Origin: Silurus meridionalis
Taxonomy: Eukaryota; Chordata; Actinopteri; Siluriformes; Siluridae
Reading direction: 5' to 3'
Assembly (NCBI RefSeq): GCF_014805685.1
Contig: NC_060890.1
Location: forward strand, 28,000,500-28,064,499
Length of the DNA: 64,000 bases
Part shown: piece after piece, positions 46,864 through 57,802 of the stretch
Layout of the letters: the number at the start of each line of letters is the position of its first letter
Position numbering within the stretch: position 1 is the stretch's first letter
Made by a program: the position numbers and the translations under genes
Notes under the pieces: generated by a model
Seen by the model: only the letters and a program-made list of their open reading frames with translations
Database searches by the model: none
Told to the model about the DNA's origin: nothing

Positions 46864-47298
46864 TCATGCAGGAAACGGAGGCGGAAACCGAAGTAACAGC
46901 AAATAAAGTTTTGTTCAAACAAAATTGCGAAGCCAACACAAATACTTGCTGTGAAAAAGGATTATTCCGGTGGTCCAAGAGTGCGGCCCACAATAGTCCA
47001 GAGTCTGAGGAATAATCCGAATCAAGGAATCCCGGAAGAAGAAAAGTAATATCCAAGGTGCGCCTGGAAAGAGACGCGGTCCAAATGTCTGAGTTGGAAC
47101 CCGAGTCGTGAAAGTATGATCCACAGTGCGCCTGGAAAGAGGCACGGTCCACACAAAGAGAGATCGAGAGTCCGAGTCGAACGGTACGTAGCGGGAAAAG
47201 CATACGCGAACATACAGCAATATGAAAACACAGGAACATACATGAACATGCATTAACGGACCCGGAGTGTGGGTGACTGTGGGGTGTATATAGGTGTT
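46864..47298 (-). repeat. Gypsy family 2 LTR (5' LTR, truncated)
   Basis: It matches 44251-44660 and is cut after GTATATAGGTGTTC, i.e. beyond the TATA box, so the outer U3 is missing. The junction to the following DNA is not a clean duplication. Confidence 0.8.
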
Positions 47299-47624
47299 CC
47301 GTCTTAACCATCTTAACACTAAAACCCCGTCCACTCCTTAAAGGGCTGTCAACATTTAACAACTTTACATCCCTCCCCTTAAGCTAATAATTAACAACTG
47401 AGAAATAAGAGAGACTCAGAGAGATAACACAAGACAGTCGCTGTGTCCGCCGTTGGCACTTAACTTTCGGTATGAGTTATTGTATTATCGTGCCTTTCCA
47501 GTATTTCCCTCCACCAGACCCCCCCTCCACCCACAAAGAGCGGATTGTGAGGCCTTGCCGTCTCCCACTTCCAAGACATCGGACAAAACAAGGCCATCTG
47601 GTGACGGTCGTGGATGGGGGGTAC
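47299..47624 (+). pseudogene. 3' end of a second gypsy element with polypurine tract
   Basis: The last 100 bp before 47625 (CACTTCCAAGACATCGG, then GTGACGGTCGTGGATGGGGG) resemble the C-terminal end of fish gypsy Pol followed by a purine-rich tract, ending directly at an LTR start. No longer reading frame is left; 47299-47480 is unassigned. Confidence 0.55.
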
Positions 47625-48058
47625 TGTAAGAATCTGCGGGGCACATGGCGCGCACTTCCGGGTTCCGCAGTGCGCACTTCTGGGTCATCTTGCCATTTTT
47701 CCCATTCCTTCCGGTATTTAAGGACACACAAGACATGAGCTCGAGACAGATTATCTCACTGGCTTTCAAAATCCCTGAGGATTATTCTTGCCACCCTGCC
47801 TGCTCCTGTACCTGTTCCTGTTCCTAACCCCTGTTCTGCTCTGTTTTGGTTTTGACCTCTACACTGTTTTTGGTTTGTGTTTCTGCCCTGTCTTCATTGT
47901 TCTGTTTTTTTTGGACTGTTTTTTTTTTTTTAAATTAGTTTTTTGTCTTCCCTGCATCGCCCTGTTTGCCTGTGTTTTCGAACCTGGACTGTTTACTGGA
48001 CTTTGTTTTTGCCTTTGCCCTATTGCTCTGCTTGCTTGCTTTATATTAAAGACTGTTT

Positions 48059-48060
<2 letters not shown>
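47625..48060 (+). mobile_element. Gypsy LTR, family 1, plus orientation
   Basis: It starts TGTAAGAATCTGCGGGGCAC right after the polypurine tract. It contains TTCCGGTATTTAAGGACACA (TATA-like, about 47715), the GCCACCCTGCCTGCTCCTG block and TTTATATTAAAGACTG (polyadenylation-like, about 48040). It is the reverse complement of the LTR type at 6325, 22644 and 63410. The right end passes into a TAA microsatellite. Confidence 0.8.

Positions 48061-48096
<36 letters not shown>
48061..48096. repeat. (TAA)n microsatellite
   Basis: About 12 ATA/TAA units between a gypsy LTR and the 3' end of a minus-strand LINE. It may be the tail of that LINE. Confidence 0.9.
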
Positions 48097-48097
<1 letters not shown>

Positions 48098-48276
48098 CTA
48101 TTTTGTATAGCGCCTTAAAAAGGAGTTTCTCAAAGCGCTTGACATAACAGATAAAATTAAAAGATACACATAATAATGTAAACACTAAAACTAACTATAC
48201 AAAAAATAAAAACCCAATAAATAAACAAAGAAGTCACATAAAAGCTACCCTAAAAAAGTATGTTTTAAGATGGGAT

Positions 48277-48832
48277 TTAAAAAACACCCAGCGATTCTGC
48301 ATTCCTGATCTCTGAGGGCAGGGAATTACACAGTTTAGGAGCCAAAGAAGAAAAAGCCCGATCCCCCACAGTTTTTAGCCGTGTTTTTTGGGCAGTGAGA
48401 AGACCAGCTTCAGAGGACCGTAGAGCACATGAAGGAGTGTAGGGGGTTAACAGCTCACATAGATATTGAGAGGCCAGAATATTCAAGGCCTTATAGGTGA
48501 GCATGAGAATTTTAAACTCAATGACAGTTGACAGTGCTACGAACATGATGGTCAAATGTTAAATTGGTGTCAAATATCATCCCTAAATTTTTTCGTTTAG
48601 TTTGGAATTGTAAAGCAGAGCCATCCAAACTTAAGGTTATGGACTCTGCTTTACACAACTGAGGTGAACCAATAAGCATCACTTCGGTCTTGTCACTGTT
48701 CAGACAAAGATAATTTTCCGACATCCATTTCTTAATCTCAGTAAAACATTGAGAGAGAAAAGACACAGGCATATTGACATCAGGTTTAGAATGTATATAG
48801 CTCTAAGTGTCATCGGCATAAAAGTGATAGTT
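48277..48832 (-). pseudogene. LINE RT C-terminal fragment (second L2-like family)
   Basis: The frame 48772-48518 has SQCFTEIKKWMSENYLCLNS, then DKTEVMLIGSPQLCKAESIT and LGMIFDTNLTFDHHVRS. The frame 48555-48277 has VIEFKILMLTYKALNILASQ, then YLCELLTPYTPSCALRSSEA and FSSLAPKLCNSLPSEIRNAE. A frameshift and deletion near 48535 separate them (the segment with the [13 protein letters not shown] motif is missing). A stop codon follows the YADDT box. Confidence 0.8.
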
Positions 48833-48984
48833 CCTCGTCACTCAGGATCCACCATATTGAGACTGTCTGTCCCCCGAGCAAAACCAAAATATAGGAATTA
48901 TCAGAAAGTCTGTTTTAGTAACCTGATTAACATTAAATAGGACTGAATGCACAGCCAGCACCTCTGATCTAAAAAATAGGATTG

Positions 48985-49545
48985 TTGAATATTAGATCTC
49001 TCACGTCAAAAGCTCTGACTATAAACGAAATTATTACCGACCAGGAGTTTAATATAATGTGTTTGACAGAAACGTGGATTAAACCGAATGAATATGTAGC
49101 ATTAAATGAAGCGAGTCCTCCTGGGTATAGTTACATACACCAACCTCGTCTAAATGGCAGAGGAGGTGGAGTAGCAGCTATTTATAATAATAATCTAAAC
49201 GTCACACAAAAGACTAAACACAAATGTAAAACATTTGAAGTTCTTTACAGCAACATAAAATATTCAGTGTCCGAAGCTGGTCCAGTCAGTCAATTCCATT
49301 AATTATTATTTATAGACCCCCAGGGCCCTACTCTGATTTTCTGATAGAATTTGCAGATTTCATCACAAATTTAGCTACTTCTTTACACAAAGCATTAATT
49401 GTTGGTGACTTTAATATTTATTTTGATAATCAGGAAGACTCCTTAAGAGCAGCAGTTGTGTCCATTCTAGATTCAGTTGGAATTAATCAGAATGTTATAG
49501 GACCCACTCATAGTGGAGACACACTCTCGATTTGTTGTTAACATT
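48985..49545 (+). pseudogene. L2 ORF2 endonuclease (copy D)
   Basis: From 48982 LNIRSLTSKALTINEIITDQ, then MCLTETWIKPNEYVALNEAS and HQPRLNGRGGGVAAIYNNNL, form the N-terminal part of an apurinic-like endonuclease (N of NIRS, E of TETW). A frameshift at about 49300 and several stops follow. The GDFNI block (near 49405) and a decayed C-terminal SD-H block (about 49590, SEAISDHYLISFK) are legible. Confidence 0.85.
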
Positions 49546-50867
49546 TGGATTAAAAATAAAAACAGTCATAATTCCACAGTCTGAAGCTATTTCAGACCAT
49601 TATCTAATCTCGTTTAAAATCTGCCTCAGTCATTGCATTTCTACCTCACCACGTTACCGTGTTAAGCGTACTTTCACGTCAGCTACAGCAGCGCGTTTTA
49701 TTAATTATCTTCCTGAAATTACGATATTAGATAGATCTCCGTCTGACCCCGCAGAGCTCGACTGGGCCACTGAACATCTAGAAACAACGTTACGTTACAC
49801 TCTAGATGATGTAGCTCCCCTTAAGACCAAAATGATCAGGGAGAAAAAATTAGCACAGTGGTATAATGATCATACGCACACCTTAAAACAGACCACTCGA
49901 AAATTAGAACATAAATGGCGTCAAACAAAATTAACAGTATTTCAAATAGCATGGAAGGAGAGCCTCCTAAATTATAGAAAATCTCTTAGTGCTGCCAGAT
50001 CAGCATATTTCTCCACCCTCAAAGAAAATAACAAGCATAATCCTAGATTTTTATTCAGCACGGTAGCAAAATTAACAGGGAATAAAAGCACTGCACTCAC
50101 ATGCACACCATCAATAGGTAGTAATGATTTCATGAACTTTTTTAATAATAAAGTTGAAAACATCAGGCAAGAAATCCAGGCGGTTAATATAAATCCAAAT
50201 TATTTTACAAGTAACCCTGTAGACAGCAGTGTCATTATAGCAGACAATCAACTACAAAGCTTCACTACTATTCATGAGAGTGACTTAATTTCATTAATCT
50301 CCTCATCAAAATCATCAACCTGTATTCTCGATCCCTTGCCTACAAGTTTCTTTAAACAGATAGCTCCAGAGGTAATCAAACCTGTTTTAAAAATAATTAA
50401 CTCTTCCATTAGCACTGGTTATGTACCTAAATCCTTCAAACTGGCAGTTATCCACCCCCTTATTAAGAAACCTGACCTTGACCCATGTCAGTTGTCCAAC
50501 TACAGACCGATATCAAATATATATCCAAGTGTGGCGGGGCGGTGGTTGGTAAAATTCGACACTAGTATACAACTAGAACGGAAAGCAGACTACGCCACCC
50601 AGTTTCTATAAACGGGGAAATTTAGACTCAAAATAAAGCACACAGGTTCGTTTCCACTAAACACAGTAGACGTGAATATAAATACAAAAAAATGCTTTTA
50701 TTTCTCAAATAAGAATAATCAGCTAAAATATAAAAGAACTGTTGACCAGGCAGGAATGAGAAAAGAAATAAAATACTTTCAGGCTGAGGCTTACCAGTAG
50801 GGTGGCTAGCTGCACAGTGAGTATCTTAAGACACACCACTCACCCAAGTATGCTCCGCACAAACACC

Positions 50868-50873
<6 letters not shown>

Positions 50874-50924
<51 letters not shown>
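50874..50924. repeat. (CA)n microsatellite
   Basis: An ACAC run of about 24 units, preceded by CGCGCG. Confidence 0.95.
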
Positions 50925-50927
<3 letters not shown>

Positions 50928-51499
50928 GTGAGGGAGATACAATGGACACAGCAAAAACACTCTGAGAGAAGCACCACAAAGGTCAAAACAGCTAGCTTCA
51001 CTCACTGGAGGCCTTCAGCTCCTGAATTAAACAAAAAACAAACAAGAGTATAAAAACAATCAAAAGACAAAAACAGTTAAACAATTTGCATTGGATCAAG
51101 TTCAAACCATGAATGACAAATCTGGACCATTTACTGGCCACAAAGGTTCAAAGAGGCAGGAGCTCCACTAGGTTGGAACCACAAGCTCATGAACCTAGTC
51201 GCAATGGCACAACAAAGAGTTAAAAAAAGAACAAACACAAAAGGGAAAAGAATGACAACAAAAACAATCAGGGTTCAAATCAAATCACAAAAACAGCAAA
51301 TTAATCAAGGAAGAAACTAAAAGATCTCAATAAATACTCCAATCAATATATTTAAACAAGGAACAAAAACTTGATCTTCCCAGGTACCAGATTGTGACAG
51401 AGTGAACTGTCCCTATGGTCGGCATGACAATACACACAACACTTTCACTTCTCCTTTGGTTCTTGCTACAGCGCTGTGGGTGCACACGCACGCCAGCTA

Positions 51500-51675
51500 G
51501 CACGCCGCTCGCAAACACACACACACACACTCACTTCATTCTTTCATCTCTCATCCCGGACAATGCACACACACACACGCACACACGCGCACACACACAC
51601 ACGCGCACACACACACGCACGCACGCACACACGCACGCACACACGCACACACGCACACACGCACACACACACACG
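51500..51675. repeat. CA/CG-rich compound microsatellite
   Basis: A long alternating purine-pyrimidine tract of ACAC with interspersed ACGC units, interrupted at 51530-51565. Such tracts can adopt Z-DNA. Confidence 0.9.
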
Positions 51676-54370
51676 GAAGGACTTCCTAAAACTTTGTGTG
51701 CTCACCTGTTAGCTGCGTCGGTCTTCCGGGTTGGGTTTGGATGGCAGCCAACCGGAGCGCGCTGAATAGCGGCCGGCTTTAAAGGGCCAGCGCTGCGTCG
51801 CGCATGCGCAGTAAACCCGGAAGTCGGCAGGCTTATGTTGAAGGGACACTTTTGTTTGTGTGATTATTATTATTGTTATTATTATTAATTTCTTAATTTC
51901 TGTTATTAGCATTATTAGTACTATTATTAGTATTAACATTATTGTCATGTTTATTTATTTTTATGATATTCACAATGTTATTAAGCCATTTTGTGACTGG
52001 CTACAAAATACCAAACCCTTTGGGTAAAATGGTTGAGTCCAAGGGAGGGCTTACACTATAAGCCAGCCTCCCACTATAATGCAGGGAAGTCGTAGGAGTG
52101 GTGCATTGTGGAGATAACAGAGGCTGAGAACTATTGTGGTGAATGCACATGAGCAGGTGCGGCTATGTGGTGGATAGTTTTCTTTACTTTCCCTGTATTT
52201 GTCTTTGTGTTGTTATTTTGCCACTTATTCTTTTCTTTATTATATATATATTTTGGACCTTGCACTTGAGCACGCTGTAAACACCACTTTACACAGAACA
52301 TCACAGCGAGTATCGCCATCATTTGGGTAGAAGGCGAACCCGTAAGGCCGCTCTACCACACAGATATTGAGTGTTCTTCCACGTCGTCCTTTAAGCCACC
52401 AACATGAGCGTGGGGCAACAAAACCAAATCTGACAATTCCAATACAAATGGTCACAGAGTAATAAAATACAAAAAAATAATAGCAGCAGAACAAATAACT
52501 TATTTGCCCTGCAGTCCACAGTGACAAAACGCTCGCGAACAATTACCCCCACTAATATAGACAAAAATAAAGACAAATCAGTCAGAGACACTAATCCAAA
52601 TAATGCTCAAGGGACTAGATATACATACCCAGAAGTAGATTGTTAAACACAAGTTCAGTTACTCGCAGTTTTATCCAAAAGCCACAAGCTGCAAATATGC
52701 AGGTGTTCCATCAATGCATACACAGACTGCAATATAATCGAAGCATAAGTTACGAGTCACCCCGCAACAAACATTAATCCACTGGAATTAACATACCTGG
52801 AGTGAAAGACAGCCTGTACCCAACAGCAACGTCGTGCCAATCCTAAACACAAACTGGCTACAAACCAATATACACACTTAATAGTGCATAAACACTAGTA
52901 GCAGCAGCATTAGCCAAACAGCTAGGTACATACCTCCCGCAAAGCCGCGTGCACCCGCCCACAAACGACAATGATTGGATCATGCACGCTCAGGTGGCAT
53001 ACCCGGCATCTTAAATATGCCTGGAATGGCAGCCAATAGGCTGTCACACCAGTCATTCAGGCGACAGTCACGCTTACGAGGGCGGTACCTAGACTGCCCT
53101 ACTACACAAGATTCTAGAAAAGGTTGTAGCACAGCAGTTCTGCTCACACCTACTTATGAATAACATTTTTGAAATGTATCAGTCAGGATTTCGGCCTCAT
53201 CATAGCACAGAGACGGCGCTAGTTAAGGTGGTAAATGACCTGTTATTGGCCTCTGATCACGGTTTTGTCTCTTTACTTGTTTTGCTCGACCTCAGTGCAG
53301 CTTTTCACACCATTGACCACACTATACTGCTTGCTAGACTTGAGAACGTTGTTGGAATAAAGGGAACAGCTCTCTCTTGGCTCAGGTCTTATTTGACTGA
53401 TCGCTATCAGTTTGTTGATGTAAATGGTGAGTTCTCCACACTCTATGAGGTAAAGTTTGGTGTTCCTCAAGGATCTGTCTTAGGCCCACTACTTTTCTCT
53501 TTATATATGCTGCCTCTTGGTGAAATCATTCATAAACATGGGATTCGCTTCCATTGCTATGCTGATGACACACAGCTGTATATTTCAGCAAAGCCATATG
53601 AGAGAGAGTGAGGAGTGTGTAAAGGACATTAGACAGTGGATGCTTAATAACTTTCTTCTGCTCAACTCAGATAAGATGGAAGTACTTTTACTAGGACCAC
53701 ATGCAGCTAGAAGTAAACTTTCCGATTACGTAGCATCTCTGGATGGTGTTTCTGTTTCAGCGTGTACGGCTGTCAAAGACCTTGGTGTGATTATTGACCC
53801 GAGTCTTTCCTTTGAGTCTCACGTGAATAATATCACCAGGATCGCCTTCTTTCACCTTAGAAATATTGGTAAAAAAAGAAATATGATGTCGTTACAGGAT
53901 GCAGAGAAAAACTAGTTCATGTTTTGTTACATCTAGATTAGACTACTGTAACGCTTTACTGTCTGGGTGTTGGAGTAAGTGCAGAAATAAGCTTCAGTTA
54001 GTCCAGAATGCAGCAGCAAGAGTCCTCACTAGATCTAGGAAATATGATCACATCAGCCCTGTTGTAATCATCTACACTGCTCCCAATTACATCTCACACT
54101 GATTATAAAATACTACTACTGACGTATAAAGCACTTAACGGTCTCGCACCGCAGTATCTGAGTGAACTTCTGTACCAGTATGATCCTCAACACCTACTTA
54201 GATCAAAAGGTGCTGGCTATCTGTTGGTTCCTCAAATAATGAAGACTACAGCAGGGGGCAGATCTTTCTCTTATAAAGCCCCACAGTTATGGAACAGCCT
54301 TCCAACCAGTGTTCGGGACTCAGACACAGTCTCAGTGTTCAAGTCGAGGTTGAAAACGTATTAATTTAGT

Positions 54371-54703
54371 CAAGACTTTGATCAGTAGATTTTTCTTAGG
54401 TAAAGGCTCAGATCTGGAGGGATCATGGATATGGAGTGTTTGGTGAACTGGGATATTTGGATGCTGTCGTCCCCTCACATTCACACGTTCACTCGGGTTT
54501 GTTGACGGTGGTGTGGTGGGTCGTCTCTTATCCCAGAGATCCCTCATGTCTGTATTACCTTCTGGTTCTCCCTTTTAGTTATGCTGCTATAGCGAGTCTT
54601 GAACTGTCAAGTCCAAACTGCACAGTGACATTAACTTTCATACACTAATAGGGACACTTAATAATCCATATCTTTCTCTTTCCATCACCCTCTTCTCTTC
54701 CTG

Positions 54704-54752
<49 letters not shown>

Positions 54753-55245
54753 CGAGTTAAACATGCTCCTGAGGCTCCAGTGACCACTGTTCCTGCCCCT
54801 CTCCCCTCCGTGGATCTTCACACTTCTGTGCAGCTTGGGACGGTCTCTCATCAACACTTTGGGTGGTTCCATGTAATTCCGGAGTAGAACGGGTGCTTTG
54901 AGAATGGATTGGACTGTAGTTAATGTCAACAGTCTGCTTCACTGACTCAGGAATACAGTTTACTTCTGATCATCATCACTGTACCCCGCAACATTGTATA
55001 TCTGCTTCAGATGGACATTTGGTGCAACCCAGATGAGGATGGGTTCCCTCTTGAGTCTGGTTCCTCTCAAGGTTTCTTCCTTATGCCATCTCGGGGAGTT
55101 TTTCCTTGCCACAGTTGCTCATCAGGGACAAACATACTTACAAAGAACATATTTACGTTTAATCACAACATAATCTGTGTAAAGCTGCTTTGAGACAATG
55201 TTTATTTGTTAAAAGCGCTATACAAATAAAAATGAATTGAATTGA
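54371..55245 (+). other. L2 3' UTR (copy D)
   Basis: A non-coding tail homologous to the 3' UTRs at 8179-8815 and 12515-13340. It includes the CT run (54709-54750), the GAGTTTTTCCTTGCCACAGT block and the AAAGCGCTATACAAATAAA terminus followed by ATTGA units. The terminus matches the conserved L2 3' tail recognised by the element's own reverse transcriptase. Confidence 0.85.
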
Positions 55246-55344
55246 ATAGTTAAGACCAAGTGATCTTAAAAGCTGGCCAAATGGATAAATGTAAATACTA
55301 AAAAGTAATGGGCCTAAAACCGATCCCTGAGGAACACCAGATTG

Positions 55345-55562
55345 CATCTCCTTAACCCTGTCGCATCCTGCATTTGGGTCTGCACTCACCCAGCCACACA
55401 CACACCTACTTTCTCTGACAGTGTATGAGTTTCAGTACAGTTCTGTGTTGAGGAGCCTGATGGCTTGCTGGAAAAACTGTCGCACAGTCTGGATTTGACG
55501 GCCCAAATGCTCAGAACCACTTTCCTGATGGCAGGAGGGTGAAGTGTGTGTGTGTGTGGGGG
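55345..55562 (-). mobile_element. LTR scrap and Rex1-like 3' fragment
   Basis: 55345-55400 resembles the start of the family 1 LTR in opposite orientation (GACCCAAATGCAGGATGC as complement). 55440-55562 matches 19645-19760 (GCCTGATGGCTTG, CGCACAGTCT, TTTCCTGATGGCAGGAG), part of the Rex1-like ORF2 C-terminus and UTR in the minus orientation. Confidence 0.6.
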
Positions 55563-56225
55563 TGTGTGGGTCGAGTCGTCACTTTGTTGATTGTTTGCAG
55601 GGAATTTTGTTTGTATTTGTGTTTAAATTTTTACAGTTCCTTTTTTTTCTTTCATCGCTTTAAAATCTCAAAATATCGTTTTCATTTCCTACATCCTTTA
55701 CTTTCCGTTGGCTCCGCTTCGTCTCTTTTTGCTTTTGGGAGAGCGTTTATTCCCTGTTCAAGGGTTTGAAAGCAGTGAGTGGAGACCATTCCCATCAGAA
55801 CTATGAACACACACTACAGTAACCACATAAAGGTACGTAATTTCTCTGCTATGGTAAACATCCAGTTCATTCAGTATGTGAAGTGCGACATGTTTAGTCA
55901 GTCTTTTCTGCGTTGCGATAATCTTATCTGTGAGAAGTGTAAGCTAGTTTGCTCTTTGACGGAGAAGATCTTAACATCAGAGGAGCGCATCCAGAGTCTA
56001 GAGAGAAGTAGTTAGTGCGAGAGCACTCCAGATTCTGCAGGGGAAAGTCTGGATGCCCTAGGTGGAGTTAGCATTCCCCTGACTCCGCCATTAGAGCTCT
56101 TACAGCGGGGCGAGTGGGTGACGGCTCGGCGACATACTCGCAAAGCCAAAGCTGACGCTAAGGCTCGCCCACGGGAGCACCATTCCTCTCCGCTTCACGT
56201 GGACAAACCCCGTTAAACCGGTGGA
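55563..56225 (+). pseudogene. L2 5' UTR and ORF1 N-terminal part
   Basis: The 5' UTR (about 55563-55850; GAGCGTTTATTCCCTG, then GGGTTTGAAAGCAGTGAGTG) corresponds to 10177-10042 reversed. ORF1 from 55852 reads MVNIQFIQYVKCDMFSQSF, then LICEKCKLVCSLTEKI and the coiled coil. The first zinc pair is damaged (YVKC for CVKC). A stop follows at 56013; the frame continues SAGESLDALGGVSIP and RRHTRKAKADAKARPREHHS to about 56215. The esterase part is missing. Confidence 0.8.
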
Positions 56226-56671
56226 GAAGACCCAAACTGAATCATATAGCCTTGCTCTACAGTGCACAGGACCCATCAGGACACGTCTGGCAGAGCTTCC
56301 CAGGCTGTCAGGTGTTTTCTTAAGGGTATCAGTCTCTGGAGATTGACCTCCGGTACACCAAGAGCTGGGGCAGCGCACTGAGGGTTCTCCATTGGTTCAA
56401 GAAAGGGCAAGCCCCTCCCTACGATCAAGGTCACATGACGATGCCTATGTGCTATAGATGTTTGGAGAAATTCCAGGTTCCGATCTCAAGGCTCTATGTT
56501 CTGAGTCACCGGTCCTTGCCTAATGCTAATGACGAATGCGTCCCTCATGGTCTGTGAGACCCGGGGAGTGACACTGGTGAAACACTACTTTTTCACAATT
56601 TAAATGATGAATCCTGGCACTAGGCATGACGGGTGCATCAAAGTGCTTCATGTATTTCGTCACTGCTATGC
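56226..56671. other. Unassigned sequence
   Basis: No domain is recognised. A partly open + frame (56260-56390) reads ALQCTGPIRTRLAELPRLSG; it could be a decayed gypsy gag, but there is no motif to prove it. Confidence 0.3.
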
Positions 56672-56675
56672 TGTT

Positions 56676-56727
<52 letters not shown>
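56676..56727. repeat. (TA)n(GA)n microsatellite
   Basis: TA units run directly into GA units. Confidence 0.95.
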
Positions 56728-56749
56728 TGCCGCTCAGGTGTTCCGCCGG

Positions 56750-57263
56750 GGGTGCCGCTCAGCCGCCTGGCCAGGAAGAGGATGTCTTACCGCCGCCTGA
56801 CTGCAAAAAGGAAGTCGTACCGCCGCCTGGCCGCGAGGGTGATGTCGTTCCGCCGCCTGGCCCCGAGAGGGACGTCGTACCGCCGCCTGGCCGTGAAAGG
56901 GACATTATACCGCCGTCTGCCCGCGAGAGGGATGTTGTACTGCTACCTGGCCACGAAGGGGACTTTGTTCCGCCGCCTGGCCACGAAAAAGATGTTACAC
57001 CGCCACCAGGCCGCGATAAGGAATGCGTACCGACGCCGGAGCACGACACGAACAGGATGTCGTCGCCAAACCCCTCCGGATGGCCTGTCTCGAACCCAAG
57101 TTCCCCAGAAGGCGACGGCTTGCCTCCAAGTTCACCACAAGGTGACGTCTCGCCTCCTAGTCTATCTAAAGGCAAAGTCACGCCTCCAAGTTCCCCTGAA
57201 GGTGGCGCCACGTCTTCAAGTGCCTCTGACGGCAACGTATCGCCTCCCATGCCGCCATTCTGA
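56750..57263 (+). pseudogene. Decapeptide-repeat ORF, second locus
   Basis: The + frame (56604-57263) is open through about 17 decapeptide units of 30 bp. The first group reads PPGREGDVVP, PPGPERDVVP, PPGRERDIIP, PPGHEGDFVP. The second reads PSSPEGDGLP, PSSPQGDVSP, PSLSKGKVTP, PSSPEGGATS. The second group has the same 10-residue pattern as array 1 at 44896-45850 (PSSSQGNVSL). It ends at a stop at 57261. No LTR or gag flanks it clearly, although a retroelement origin is likely by analogy. Other frames in the array are also open, so expression is unproved. Confidence 0.5.
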
Positions 57264-57797
57264 ATGTTTTTTTTTATTGAGGATATGCAAATGTTTTTCA
57301 AGAACACTGGAAAGACATACCTGACAATGCAATGACATTGAGAAAGCCAGCACCGAGTTTCTCAGGAAAATTAAATGCTCTGTTAAAACTACATACACAA
57401 TAAACTGAAGGAGGATGCATTTCCCTTCTTAAATTATTCCAACAAACGCCTCAAGATATAATGCACATAGTTCTTGAGGACATTGCTTCCTTTGGAACTT
57501 AAGCATATGTTGAAACAATTGTTTTTTTTGGGACAACTGGACATAGATGGTTTCGATGCTGACATCATTAGTTTCCCATACTCTCCTTTAGGCCTTGTCC
57601 TATTGCATACAGTACATTAGCTTCCAGCGACAATAAACTGAAGCAGTCTTCTGGTCACATGCTTGTTTCAAAATATTGCCATTTCTTTTGGATGTGATTA
57701 AAGGTAGTGCATATTTTTCATTCATTCTTGAATGTCTGGAAATAATTCAGATGTAGTTCTGTGTTATATGTTGTTATATGTTTTGAGACTATTGACA
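57264..57797. other. Intergenic, nothing recognised
   Basis: AT-rich sequence without an open frame of note or a recognised repeat. Confidence 0.4.
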
Positions 57798-57802
57798 AGT
57801 TG

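Larger units (their letters stand above)
44251..47298 (-). mobile_element. Gypsy-derived element with gag start and decapeptide-repeat cargo
   Basis: Two LTRs in the same orientation: 44251-44812 starts TGTCATGCGGGAAACGGAGG, and 46864-47298 starts TGTCATGCAGGAAACGGAGG. They are very similar to about 44660, after which the right copy is cut. Read on the minus strand, the right LTR is the 5' one. A poly-G polypurine tract (44808-44822 as C) adjoins the 3' LTR. The 2.05 kb interior holds a gypsy gag start (46740-46454) and two arrays of 30-bp repeats, with no protease, RT or integrase. It is therefore a non-autonomous element inserted in the ERV LTR. Confidence 0.8.
50530..53106. mobile_element. 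2.58 kb LTR-like element (solo LTR or non-autonomous)
   Basis: It starts TGTGGCGGGGCGGTGG and ends GACTGCCCTACTACA, i.e. TGT...ACA, with the 4-bp duplication CAAG (50526-50529 and 53107-53110). No second LTR, gag or pol was found inside. It carries a (CA)n run (50876-50924), a long CA/CG-rich run (51505-51675) and short AT repeats. The ends fit a retroviral-type or gypsy LTR, but the length is unusual for a solo LTR. Confidence 0.7.
49550..54370 (+). pseudogene. L2 ORF2 reverse transcriptase (copy D), interrupted
   Basis: 49532-50520 is open from the endonuclease end (AISDHYLISFKICLSH) through the linker (KLAQWYNDHTHTLKQTTRKL) to the RT N-terminus ([20 protein letters not shown]). After the insertion, 53111-53611 continues with [70 protein letters not shown] and [16 protein letters not shown]: both catalytic sites are present. 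Frameshifts near 53600, 53910 and 54080 precede the C-terminal [20 protein letters not shown] at 54280-54340, and a stop replaces part of the final motif. Relative to the usual L2, a small deletion lies at the insertion point. Confidence 0.9.
48833..55245 (+). mobile_element. L2-family LINE copy D, split by an LTR-like element
   Basis: This is the longest L2 in the window: part of the ORF1-ORF2 spacer, ORF2 and a 3' UTR ending in ATTGA units. It is flanked by the 6-bp duplication ATAGTT (48827-48832 and 55246-55251) inside another LINE. The 2.58 kb element at 50530-53106 interrupts it in the RT region. Without that the L2 would be about 3.8 kb. Confidence 0.95.
48097..55340 (-). mobile_element. 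Second L2-like LINE family, split by L2 copy D
   Basis: Two pieces of one minus-strand LINE: 48097-48832 (RT C-terminal half and 3' UTR starting TTGTATAGCGCC) and 55246-55340 (RT with [20 protein letters not shown]). Joined across the insertion, the frame is continuous: RSLGLN on the right piece runs into YHFYADDT on the left. The break lies within the RT active-site region and is marked by the ATAGTT duplication. Confidence 0.9.

Noticed and set aside
51327..51765. His/Thr-repeat proteins
   Set aside because: They come from the CA/CG compound microsatellite in a non-coding LTR-like element.
56672..57263. CRISPR array because of regular 30-bp spacing
   Set aside because: The units are contiguous degenerate coding repeats with no unique spacers, in a vertebrate genome.
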